Source: Siphonodentalium dalli
Lineage: Eukaryota > Mollusca > Scaphopoda > Gadilida > Siphonodentaliidae
Assembly (NCBI GenBank): GCA_032622095.1
Contig: CP136069.1
Location: 47,468,194 to 47,532,193 of the forward strand
Length of the DNA: 64,000 nucleotides
Reading direction: 5' to 3'
Shown: positions 47,761 to 58,716 of the stretch, one piece after another
How the letters are laid out: the number at the start of each line of letters is the position of its first letter
Numbering within the stretch: the first letter of the stretch is position 1
Notes under the pieces: generated by a model
What the model saw: the letters and a program-made list of their open reading frames with translations, nothing else
What the model was told of the DNA's origin: nothing
The model's database searches: none
Translations under genes and position numbers: made by a program

Positions 47761-48238
47761 TTCATGTTCATCCTCTGTCATGCGTTTTGTACCTTCATCT
47801 CCATGACCCTTCCCAAAACTTCAAAGTGAGTTGTAGCAGAGGGGCTCCGCCCCTTTCAAATCCTCCCTGGCCCAGCCTAAATTCCCAATAAACCATGTGT
47901 ATATCCCCTGGATACACATGTGTATAATCAGTTCTAATTAAAATAATGCTCTCGAATAAGCTACGCATTTTAGTTTAAACATATGTATTAAGCTAAACTC
48001 CGCTTAAGGGATCGGAACACACATTACAAAACTTACAGTTGCTCCTCTCCATACACATGTTACAAATGATAGAAATACATGCAGAAGATGAAATTTACAG
48101 TGCAAAACAATACAATCAAAGCAAATGAATTCGGAGAAAAACCGTCATCCGTGATCCACTGGCGCCAGGAAGGGACTCTACCACATATCCATCCGATTTA
48201 TATGAGCTCCATTCGAAGTTTTAAAGTACAATTATAGG

Positions 48239-48490
48239 TCATTCTTCGAATCTCTTGGTAGCATTGATGTATGAATGTACTATCTTGAATAATTCAGTAT
48301 TAATTTCATAGGAAGCGTTTGGGTCCCCGAAAAGTACTTTTCCTGTTGTTAAGACTCTTATACAAAGGCGGTCAAAACGATCAAGCATGATTTGTCTCTG
48401 TAACAAGTGCAGAGGACACATGCAAATGAAATGAAATGGTCTTTCTTCTTGGTATACACAATACAAATAGGGGATGGATGAATATCATAA
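48239..48490 (-). pseudogene. 3' end of a LINE (non-LTR) reverse transcriptase ORF
   Basis: Read on the minus strand this open segment ends in a stop at 48239-48241. It contains FHFICMCPLHLLQRQIMLDR followed by VLTTGKVLFGDPNASYEIN and VHSYINATKRFEE. The pattern of a His/Cys-Pro motif, then an LLFGxPN-like turn and a terminal helix ending in a TKRF-type motif, is characteristic of the extreme C-terminus of many animal LINE ORF2 proteins. Nothing upstream on the minus strand resembles the polymerase or endonuclease domains, so it is a 5'-truncated copy, the usual fate of LINE insertions. The assignment is by motif recall. Confidence 0.6.
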
Positions 48491-48855
48491 TGAAATTAAT
48501 CAAAACTTCAAAAGCGAATATTATTACTAGTAGGTGCATTTTGGAGCGCAGACCGCCATTTGGCTTTCAAGCCAAATTATGACCACTGAAATGAATATAC
48601 ACATACGATCAGCCTTAAACCCTAACCAGAATAGGGCACCCAGTATCAATATTTACCCAGTAATTGTTTTTTTAATAACACGATATGATCGGGTCTGGTT
48701 TTCTGACGAGGAAAACATTACACTGAAAAAGGCAATTCCATCCGTTCTCACATATTTTCGTCGTTTTTGACCGTCATTAATTCCTGTGATATATCAGCTT
48801 TATAATTAAATGGTACAACTGTTGGAAGATATGCATATGTCCTGTATTATTATAA

Positions 48856-48998
48856 GTTATTGTGATGGATTGACGGTATCATGGTGTGACATTGACGGCT
48901 TGGGGTTCATGTTCAACCGAGTCGCAAAGCGACAAGGTTGAACATGTGGCGGAAACTGTCAATGTCACACCATGTTAACGTGAATCCACCACAATAAC
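48856..48998. repeat. Foldback hairpin with arms of about 65 bp
   Basis: The left arm gttattgtgatggatt, catggtgtgacattgacgg, ttcatgttcaaccgagtcgc is mirrored by gcgacaaggttgaacatg, ctgtcaatgtcacaccatg and aatccaccacaataac. The loop is only a few bases near gtcgcaaagcgac. Probably a small palindromic mobile element. Confidence 0.78.
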
Positions 48999-51900
48999 GT
49001 ATATGTTCTGCCGACAGTCCTGTTCATTCACAGCAATTTGACACTTATCCTGAAGAACTATCAGTGATCTGAAAATATCAAAAATCTCCTATCGCTCTCT
49101 CCATAACGTTGTTCAACGTAAATGACGTCTTGGAAAAAAGCAGGCTATCGAGAGACGACGAAACGGTCGTCTTGGGTGCCCTTATGGCGGCGGCTCCAGA
49201 CATAAACATGGTATAAGGGTTGCAGGTAGTTTGTAAACAAAACACATGACACAGGTTCCATCTCACTGATGAAGATCCCTTGCATCTTGTTAGTTCAGAA
49301 TTGGTAGGAATTCCTCTATGTAATCATCAATTATGTATCGCACAGACCTGCATCATGGATGCATGTTTATTAATGGTCATACTCCAACTATGTTATAACA
49401 TTGTTATTAAACAAAAATAGCTATTATACATATCCAAAGTATTTCATGTTGAAGTATGATGGTTCGTTTTGAGTGGTTCTGTTCTTATTTTGAGATGGAC
49501 GATAACCATCTGTAAAGCATTAAGTGAAAAAAGAGGGTCATGAAAAATGTTCTATTACTTGGTAATCACATCTAACTCACAAGTGGCTTGTCAAACTGCA
49601 ATACAGAGTCCAGTCTCCTTCTATGCCGGCTTGACCACTGCCATCACTACTCATAGTGGCACAGTGTATAAACCGTACACACAACTGATCGGCAGTTGCT
49701 GTCGCCGAGGCGAGACAATTCAAGTTTTAGATTATATATTGCAGAATAACAAGAATAAGAACATAAAAATGTTATCTGACAGAATAGACGGCTTACCAAC
49801 AACTAGAAACGTAAGTATATATTGCACATTTGCCGATCCCAAGCGGGCTGCAATTGAACGGCTGTTTGTAGATAAAAACGGCCTTTGATAACTTCAGAAC
49901 ATAAATTTCTCGCAAAAACGCCCGCTTCAAATGTAATTTTAACAGATATACATCACCTGTCCGAAATTCCGATATATTGCACGGATTGTCCGTTATGTTT
50001 GCAGCTTATATACATTAGCTGGACTCGGGTGTTCACAATCTGCCAGTAGAGACTATTTATTTTTGGATGCCCCACTCGTCAGTCACTGCGCCTAGTCGTG
50101 TACGACGTCAATCACTATTCGCGACGTATTACTCGAATCGTACAGTAATGATGTGTTCATTTCGGTCCATTTAAACATAACTATGTCTTCAAAATGTCAC
50201 ACCATTGAACTTATACACTCTGTCTGAATCAAACAAGGTTTGTTTTTTTATCAATAATTAGTGACTTTTATTCGAATCCGCATGTAACGCAACGGTATTG
50301 GGGTGTCTAGTATATTATGTGATGGATTTACTAACACAAACTACAGTGCGTATGTGTGCACCACCACCTTATATGTGCAGTGATGTGGCGGAGGGGTCTT
50401 GACTGGGAGTGCCTCCTTGGGTATCGCCATTCCAGATGGCCAGTCCAGAAACGTCCAACGTCCAAGTTTGAGCTTCGAGTTGCACATCTTGTGTTGTAAT
50501 TTTCCGACAGGGACTCACTAGCAAACGATTGGAGAAAAATTAGTCTCCTTAAATCGATCTAGTAATATTATATTGAAAAAAAAATCAAATCCAAATGTGC
50601 GCTAAATTGCAGTCGGAAAAATCAGCTTTCAGCTGCATGATACTATAATGTCTAGTATGGAATCTGAAACCGGAGTCTCCATACTTTTAACTTAGCAGCT
50701 TTTAGACCCATTGGCGGCCATCTTGGTTTACACACTAATGGCTGTGTTTGATGCATATTCATGCGTATATGGGTATATATTGGTGCTAACAATGTAGAAA
50801 TTGAAACACAATTATGTCTGTCCCTCTAAACATCATGGTAAATGGAGTAAGAAGATATATAACACCGTAAACATTAAGATGACAATTATAGCTGTCCCTC
50901 CAAATAATCAAAACTATAAAACGTAAATCGATTGCAAATTCGTTATATGAATCAAGATATGTTCCCATTATTTGTTACGTGTATTATACCCCCATGACCG
51001 AAGTAAATGATGTGTATACTGTATTACATGCATAAAATGTCTGGACAAATAGATCAAAAACCCGGTTGACAGATCTCAATGAAATTCAACTGTGTTGTGT
51101 CTCGATCTTATTTCATGGGTAGGCAACATGTTAGTGTGGTCTGGATACATTATTGACTAGTATATTGATATACTGTTGTCTGTTTGGGTGTCATCAATCG
51201 AGTTTTGCAGTTGATGTAAGTGTTTTTGCAGTTGATGTGTCCGCTTCTGTACCACATGTAATGCAACAAGGATGTCAGTTCAAGTTCGCAGCGTTTTAAA
51301 AATAAATGTTTTCAGTCAGCTCAAGCCTGTTAGTACCTCTAGTATACAGTGACTATTGAATTAGTTCAGTGCAGGGGGAAAACTATATTATGAACTATTC
51401 CTCCCTTGATCGTAAAAGAGAATCTGGCGTGTTTCATTTCATACTCTGACGAATGAACCAATGTATCAACATGAAGTGGATACATGCTCTTGAATAGGTT
51501 TTATTTTATCTTTTTGTTTTATTATTGTTTTTTTTTTATAAATCTATATTTAGCCATTCACTCTAATTTTATGTGTTTTGTTGCATCACTAACTGATGAC
51601 ATTCCTAGTCGGTATGGAATTTATACCATTACAAGTTTGAGTTTATGACAGTTGAGAAGATATAACTGTTTAATTAACTTACTTCAGTCACCATCTGGCG
51701 GATATGTTATGTACTATATAGAAAATACGATACCAGTGTGACACCCTTAAACCACACTAATTTAATTCCTCCTATCGCAGAGAAGGGATATGTATATCAA
51801 TCTGGTTGAAATCGGCGCTAAAAATATATATTGATTCCCTCCCCTCCCCAATCTGACTCGAACGGCACCACTTTTGGTATACTTAAACCACAAAATTAGG

Positions 51901-52379
51901 CTCCTCATTTCATGGAGATGGTTAAGTATAAGAATGGTGGAAATCGGCGACAAAGAAATTCATAGTTTGTGTTGCCCTCCCCCTTTTTCTGGAAGATTTC
52001 GCGTGACGTTCTCGCGTTCTGATTTGCTGTACACTACAATAATATATGTCGATAGCGCCCCAGTATCTAGCCTTCTTGCATACTTTTCTGTTGCTTTGCA
52101 TATATAGTAACCCCATAATTTTGCACAATCAGATTGCCACATGAACGGAAACTATACTGAACATTACTTGTTGCAATATCGGATATCAGTGTACTTATTG
52201 GCGGAAATTAGTGATATTGCAAGTGTCCAATCATAGCTATAGAATGTATTCAAATACTATTTTTGATTGACTGGTATAACTTACTTTTCCGACTCCACTT
52301 TAGATTTTCAAATTTTCCCGACAATTCTTTGTTAAAGACTAATGTTTAGAAATAAATTAATCAATCACAACGAGGCGGC
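48999..52379. other. Long stretch with no identified gene
   Basis: I find no exon with domain support. The 113-residue plus-strand frame at 49547-49888 is the most protein-like (CRRGETIQVLDYILQNN) but has no family I recognise. A ggcggccatcttgg word (YY1-like) lies at about 50711. Two diverged copies of a gaaatcggcg-containing segment lie at 51801 and 51931. Confidence 0.3.
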
Positions 52380-52495
52380 ATGGATCACAAATCTGCGCTT
52401 GTCAGGGTTGGAACCAGGTTCGTCAGCGCTGAATGGCCAATGACGGCCTAATGCACTGAGCACTCTACCGACTGGACCTCAGGTGGACGCTATGC
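52380..52495 (-). repeat. tRNA-derived SINE candidate
   Basis: On the minus strand the sequence reads ggtccagtcggtagagtgct (box A-like) and, about 60 bases later, cctggttccaaccctgac (box B-like). This spacing matches an internal RNA polymerase III promoter derived from a tRNA. The body does not fold into a convincing intact tRNA, so a SINE head or tRNA pseudogene is more likely than a functional tRNA gene. Confidence 0.5.
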
Positions 52496-53929
52496 TGTAT
52501 TCAATTAATATGAAATCTAATATCACTCATCTATAAATAGGTGATTTATACAGCCTGGATAATTACATAGAAAATGATGCATGTCTTCGCGACAATCGGC
52601 ACCATAATAATTCAGTAACAATAACTCTATTTTGCCACAGTACCGACTGTACTGACATCAAATAAACCAAGAGCACTCAGCTAGCTATATAGTGTCCACA
52701 TTTTAGTGGTATTGCTATTCGCACTGTATAGTTTCACTCGTCTACGATTGAAATAACGATGATATATGTGCGTGTGTTGTGTTTAATTGAAAATATTCCC
52801 ATTGTCATCAGAAATATAGCGATAGTTTGAATGCATCAACTGTTTCCGATATTCATCGAATGTATATCTGTGTGGTTTCACATGGGCGATAAACGTATAC
52901 TTCCGAAATTTGCCATACGTTTTGAAGAAATATATAGGCCTAATGGTAAGGCAAACCTCTCCCAATTATGATAGAAGAAATTCGTCTTCGCACCCATATT
53001 TGCTTAACTTATGCCGATTTTGGATAATAAACTACCGATTTGACATTGCTATTCTACATTCCCGGATATCATGACTGTTGATCTATACAAAAATGCATTT
53101 AGAGTTAAGAATTTGCTCACATATTTGATGTGACAGCAGTATTTTTCAGCTATAATATTGGTTAACGGACTCCGTTCGCCAAGACCGATAACTCTATATT
53201 CTTAGAAGAGCGCAATAAGCGTGTGTCAATTTAAGCCAAACACCGCGATAAGTTATGTTACTTTCTCATTCTCTTCCAATCAGAATATCGAAAAACATGT
53301 ATAATATACTCTGATAGACAATTTGATAGTGAAATGTGTCCGCATATGCTTCACGTGCGTTGTAAAGCTGAAAAACGCATACGTATAAGCCAAATACGAT
53401 GTGTCACCCATGCTGAAGTAATTATATTCCGGCTAAGCGCCGCTATAATGACAATAACAAGATAGCATGTGAAATCTGGCCATATTTATCATAAATGGGA
53501 CCCTTTAGATATTATATTAGTGTCAGTTTTCTCCGCGGATACAATGAAACACAAACCTCCCCCACTGGCGAAAAAAGATGCTTATTAAACTACTTAAAAT
53601 GTGCAGTTAGAATTTGCCCTCCAGTTTGGTATCGACAGGCCCAAGTTTCGGCTATTGGCTGAAGGACTAATATTTATTATATATTTATTGGCATACTTAT
53701 ACTTTTTTTTTATCGGTTTCGTAACTTTTGCAATCGATATTTCACACCATTATTTGAAAAGTTCAAGAACATTCACCTCGGCTTAGGAAACATTCAGCAT
53801 GATCGGTTTCCTACAAGTTTGTGACATTGCACATCGGTACAATAAAATGATTGACTCGTTTGGTTTCCGAATTGTTTGCTAGCTCTAGAGGAGGGAAATT
53901 CTAAGATATGCAATAATTTGCATTTGTCC
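52496..53929. other. Non-coding stretch
   Basis: AT-rich DNA with no supportable gene. The short frames at 52783-52965 and 53601-53786 lack domains. Confidence 0.35.
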
Positions 53930-54475
53930 CTTACGAAAAAGGAAATCAGTTCTCTGCGAAGAACGAGATGGGTTCTTGGCTGATAAACCGATCTGGTTCT
54001 TCGCGAAGAACCAAATCGGTTCGTAGGATCCGATTTGGTTCTCCGTGAGAAGCCCGTCTGGTTCTTCTCGAAGAACCAGATGGGTTCTTCGCGGAGAACC
54101 AAATTGGGCTTTTTGGTTCTTGGAAATTGCCCTTCGTGAAGAACCAAGACAATTCATCAAATTTATGAGGAACCAACTGCTTAGTTGGTTCCGCCACTGG
54201 GACAGTTTGGTAAATGTAGTAATTTTGACACAGTTGTAGAACCAACATTTTGGTTTTGGTAACAATTTTGGTTCTTCATTTGTTCCTTCAATGATGTCAA
54301 AAATATTTGTTATTTGGTTCCGCGTCAACCATTTGGTTCTTCGTCAGCCAAGAACCAATTGGTTCTTTGTTTGATTCTTCAATAAATGGGTAAAGAACCA
54401 ATTGGTTCTTCGACTGTGAAGAACCAACTATGTTGGTTACGCCAGTGGGACAGTTTGTAGAACCAACTAAGCTTA
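53930..54475. repeat. Palindromic GGTTCTTCGCGAAGAACC array
   Basis: Dozens of ggttctt and aagaacc words alternate, many as complete palindromes such as ggttcttcgcgaagaacc and agaaccaattggttct. A longer block, ttggttccgccactgggaca, recurs as ttggttacgccagtgggaca near 54435. Three overlapping minus-strand frames of 100-147 residues and one plus-strand frame are artefacts of this array. Confidence 0.8.
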
Positions 54476-54855
54476 TCTGTCCCCCACATTATTTGCAGTG
54501 TAACAAATCCGAGTAATATGGTTTTACGACATGCCGAAAATCGCAGCTAAATAATGTGTAGATATCTATTTTTGTGATGTCACTCATTTGAAAGAGGCGA
54601 TCCAATTAATAACTAGGATATTGCTTGGTTGTTTTGATATGACGTCTCAGGCCGATATGAGGTTACATACCTGGGGATGATATCGGGCCCAATATCAAAC
54701 CAACCAAGTAATATCCGCTATAAATATCATCAACAATGGTGGGGTGAGGAAATTCATCCACGGAAACGACTCACGTATAAGCACATGTAATTATACGTGT
54801 CTTGTCAGAATGGCTTGCTTCGTATATAATATATATACTACTTAATGTCAACAAA

Positions 54856-54861
54856 TTTATT
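54856..54861 (-). other. Polyadenylation signal of the EF-hand gene
   Basis: On the minus strand the bases read AATAAA, about 140 nt downstream of the stop codon at 55002-55004. This is a normal distance for a short 3' untranslated region in the same exon. Confidence 0.6.
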
Positions 54862-55001
54862 TGTTTGCAAGTAGAATAACGGCGGACACACACACTGTGA
54901 ATCTGAGTTATAATGTCGATGAATATGTAGAATGCCCTGGTAAATGAACCACTGACGACCCTCTCGTCTCTATGGTCGTCACGGCGATGCTCATCTAATG
55001 A

Positions 55002-55060
55002 TCAGTGAAACACATCATGCCAGGAATCGTGGAATTCGTCTGAGTCCACGAGATGATTGT
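55002..55060 (-). CDS. EF-hand calcium-binding protein, last coding exon
   Basis: This 59-nt coding part encodes the end of a fourth EF-hand and the C-terminus (NHLVDSDEFHDSWHDVFH, stop TGA at 55002-55004). A minus-strand acceptor, atttcattacag, precedes it at 55061. Its two leading bases complete the codon begun by the single last base of exon 58281-58442, giving loop DTDNNHLVDSDE: Asp at positions 1 and 3, Asn at 5, Val at 8 and Glu at 12 are present, but position 6 is His rather than Gly. The exon continues as 3' untranslated sequence with AATAAA at 54856. The exact phase fit and loop completion make this a real exon. Confidence 0.88.
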
Positions 55061-55703
55061 CTGTAATGAAATACATAACGTCCATAAGTAATAATCAGCT
55101 ACCCACGTGCTAAATTCGACAAATAAGGGCTGAAAATTATATTTCTGTAGTGGGTGGGGGGGGGGGGGGGGGTCTGCGACGGACCTGACTGCCTGCTAAG
55201 TACGGAGACAAATCTAAAAAATGCTATAATGAATAATGAAAACTACCAGTATCCACGTTTTTAATATCACTTTGAGCATTTATTTTGAGAATATTAAAAT
55301 AAGATGGATTCTGATATGGTTTAATAGTCCGTGAGCCAATTTTCAAAAGATGCTTGGTTTTAGATTTCGTTCCACCCCCTCGCATTTTGTATTTCTATGT
55401 ATCGTAATGTCAGGCATCTACCATCCGTCACAGTGACACTAATATCCAACGGTTGAGAAAAATGGGAGAGACTACTTCGAGTCTCGACGTATATTTTCTC
55501 CATCTGCTGTCATATAATAGAGGCATGTGACTGTATGGTTGCGTCGTTGGTATATATACATGTATGTTGACATATATAATTACCATAGGATAAGTATACG
55601 GTTACGTTAAAACAAGAGCTGGTGCGATATCCCTTTCTATAATACCGGAACTTTTGAAAACTTTACCCAAAATCTTCATGACGATTCAAATTTATTTGGC
55701 CCT

Positions 55704-56236
55704 TTAAAGGCACGGGCGGCGTTCGTTGCAGAAAAACTCATATTTTTTCAAATCACCATCAACAGAAGGAATATTAAAATATATATAGTTTTGTTCATAT
55801 GCCAAACATAATCAGCGCGTACATAGTATATTGTCGCCAAGACGTACATGTACGATGGTGTACGTAAACAAGAGCCTGCTCGTGTTACAGAAGTTGTTCT
55901 TCTGTTTACATAACACAGCGCAATTATATTGGTTAATCACACAAAAATTCTATAAACGCTCTTTACTATTTCCATTTCAGGAAACAATAACAAATAGCGC
56001 TCTTTATGTTTACCATATCCGGATCTAAACAAAAGGCAGGTAACGTAACGTTTTTTGCTTTTGTTTACATAACAAAGGAAAAACAATTGACGATAGCATA
56101 CTGTTTATGCCATATTTCTGATTGGTATAAGAACAAAGTCTGTCTATATTTTACTATTCTTTCTGTTTATGGCGGTTTTTGACGGAAGTGAATATTTTAA
56201 CAGCATACTCACCGCCAACGCCGCCCGTATCTTTAA
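55704..56236. mobile_element. TTAAAG..ACGGGCGGCGTT element, unit 1
   Basis: The left end is TTAAAGGCACGGGCGGCGTT and the right end AACGCCGCCCGTATCTTTAA, with TTAA at both borders (533 bp). The interior includes acgctctttact and gttttgtttacataaca blocks that recur inverted in unit 2 at 56442. It lies in the last intron of the EF-hand gene. No transposase. Confidence 0.75.
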
Positions 56237-56441
56237 CTCATTATCATATACACAATTTAGATTCGATCACCCATATTATAACTTTCCATGTAATTGCCCG
56301 ATAGAACAAATACAAACAATCACGACATGTGAGTAGCAATGCTGCAACAATGTGGCAACAATTTACCCCGCCCCCTATTAATAATATTTTTTTATGTTTC
56401 CGAAAATATCGGAATCGAACTGCAATAGGACATATTTTATG

Positions 56442-56950
56442 TTAAAGATACGGTTGGCCTTGGCGGTGGGTATCCTGTGAAAAATATTTCCACCCGTCAA
56501 AAACCGCCACAAACAGAAAGAACATCAAAATGTAGACAGACTTTGTCCGTATACAAATAAGAAATATCGCATAAACAGTATGTTATTGTCATATATTTGA
56601 CCATTGTTATGTAAACAAAAGCATAAAAAGTTACTTTTCTGGTGTTTGTTTATATTATGATGGTAAACATAAAGAGCGTTCTTTGTTGGTGAATTCCTGA
56701 TATGGAACTAATAAAGAGCGTTTATGTCATTTGTGTGTGATTAGTCAGTAGCATTGTGCTGTATTATGTAACACAATCAGGCTCTAGCTTAGGTAAACTA
56801 TAGTAAGTCTTTATGATAACATGCTGTTTACGCGATGGTCATGGTATATATGAACGAAACTGTATGCGTTTTAATGTTTTTCTGTTTACGGTGTTTGGAA
56901 CAAATATGAATATCAAAATATATAATGATACCATATTGGGCGTTCGATAG
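56442..56950. mobile_element. TTAAAGATACGG element, unit 2, inverted relative to unit 1
   Basis: It starts TTAAAGATACGGTTGGCC and contains the inverse of unit 1 (gtcaaaaaccgccacaaaca, tatgtaaacaaaagc, gtaaacataaagagcgt). Together with unit 1 it forms an imperfect inverted repeat with arms of about 500 bp around a 205-bp centre. The right terminus is decayed; gggcgttcg near 56938 marks its approximate end. Confidence 0.65.
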
Positions 56951-57315
56951 GAAATATGCATCATGTTGACATCGCTTAAACGTAGTGAAATTTATAAAAA
57001 TTATCTATCTTCAGCCTGTTTTCAGGGAAAAACATTCACGAAAAGCTATTATTGATTTTTCACAATACTATATATGCGCGTAATATCACAGAAATAAAAA
57101 ATAAATGTTCTTATACTTTAAACACTCAATTTTTTCACCAGAGAAATGTACACAGGGTTGACTATTTTCCGTAGAATCAAGTGTTCATCTATATTTCCTT
57201 AAGATTATGAGGGAACTAATTGCTTAATTATTCCATGTTAATTTTAATATGTTGAGAAATAGATATAGATTAATACCGGACTACAAACAGCATATAGTGT
57301 AGTCCCCCCCCCCCC

Positions 57316-57480
57316 CCTGGTGGCTCAGTTGTAAAATTCAGGGCATTATTACGCCAACATGATCCGACCAGCAATCGTGAAGATGGTTCAAATCCAGATA
57401 TGCGCGGATTTCCGATCAATTCACCAGGCACGTAACATGATTCGTGTAGCAGGGCAAGTTTGTAAGTTGTTTTAGCATAT
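57316..57480 (+). repeat. tRNA-derived SINE candidate
   Basis: The sequence tggtggctcagttgtaaaat resembles a tRNA box A, and gatggttcaaatccag about 50 bases on is a good box B. A longer unrelated tail follows (catgattcgtgtagcagggc). The anticodon-arm region does not pair well, so this is a SINE head or tRNA pseudogene rather than a working tRNA. It sits in the last intron of the EF-hand gene, after a C-run at 57306. Confidence 0.55.
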
Positions 57481-58280
57481 ACGGTAGTTTCGACGTGCAG
57501 CGGAGTAATTTCCCGGTGAATTTAACCATCTGTGCTATATGTCCTCCACCCGTTAACAGTTAATGACAACGTCACGATAAGGCCTGGCGACTGAAACAAC
57601 GATAACTCACAATACGCAAAACCAAACCATACCAAGAACGGTTAGTTATTATGGATACGATTATTGTTCTGTGCCGAATAAAATACAGCAGAATGTTTTT
57701 AAAGCTAGATTACAAGAATTGCGCACTCGCCAGAGTATGTATATACATATGGTAATCAAAATTGGGTCACATAGACAAACATTGTCACACTTTACTGGAT
57801 AAAAGAGAAGCTGGATCAATGCACACACTAATCTTCCTTGTCAGTATATGAGTTTAGCAGATATCAATAACAGCAAATACATTTGCATTGATCAATTATT
57901 TGCCGAAGGATGGAGGAACATTTTATATAGAGTCTCACAGTAGTCTCCCTTGATTTTTATTAACTTTTGACACCTTTTACAACGACATAATATTAATATC
58001 GTGACCGGCAGAGGACGCCCGTCGTTTTAATATATAAAAATAAAAAATTCGAGGGGAGTGCAACAAAAGTGTCACTGGCTTATACGGACTGCTATGTCGG
58101 TGTTATTCTGAAATGTTCATGGTTTCTAGCAAACTTTGGGGTGGGTCGCCATTTGCCCTTGGTGACAACTTGCGCTGGATGGGTAGGTGTTCGAAAGCGG
58201 ACTGGAAACCACTCGGCTTCCCGGGGCGGTGGGTACCAAAATAAAACAAAAACAAAATGTTTAGTCTTGCATGTACTAAC

Positions 58281-58442
58281 TGTCTGTGTCGAACATGGAG
58301 AGGAGCCTCTGTAGTTCGGCGGTTGTCAAATGCAGATCCCCATTTGCGTCCAGTTCATAGAAGACGTAGATATATCGATGAGCATCAAGTCTGAAATCCA
58401 TAAAGCCGTCATCCCATTCCTTCTTCGATATCATATTGTCAT
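58281..58442 (-). CDS. EF-hand calcium-binding protein, penultimate coding exon
   Basis: This 162-nt exon is bounded on the minus strand by acceptor ttcgattaccacag (at 58443) and donor gttagt (58275-58280). It contributes two bases of a split codon, 53 full codons and one base of the next. The product completes EF-hand 2 (loop NEDNDNMISKKE across the junction), holds the linking helices (WDDGFMDFRLDAHRYIYVF) and encodes all of EF-hand 3 (DANGDLHLTTAE). It ends with the first three residues of EF-hand 4 (DTD). Glu at position 12 is kept in each loop, while position 6 is Asn or Leu in place of Gly. The donor sequence gttagt is shared with the upstream exon. There is no stop in frame. Confidence 0.9.
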
Positions 58443-58716
58443 CTGTGGTAATCGAACGGTTAATAAGATTACCAATTTAGTAGATCATCTTGACCATGCA
58501 AAGAATGTATACTCTGGCTACGCCGAATAGAGATCACAGTCGACCAGTCTTGTTATGTTCTGAAGGGAAACTTTTTTCAATTTTGAAAAAAATGCAGGTA
58601 TTATATTTCTAGTGTTTGCCCATTGGAAAACAGAGCCTGATTTCTCTTTCCTGAAAGTTGTCATTTGCGCTTGTAAGACGACAATTCGAAATTGCTGCAT
58701 TAAGTTGTTTTCTCTC

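Noticed and set aside
57316-57410. Functional tRNA gene
   Set aside because: Box A and box B are present but the arms do not pair as in an intact tRNA; a SINE is more likely.
58080-58250. SINE with a minus-strand gccgagtggtt word
   Set aside because: The box B match is weak and no boundaries or second copy were seen; left unannotated.
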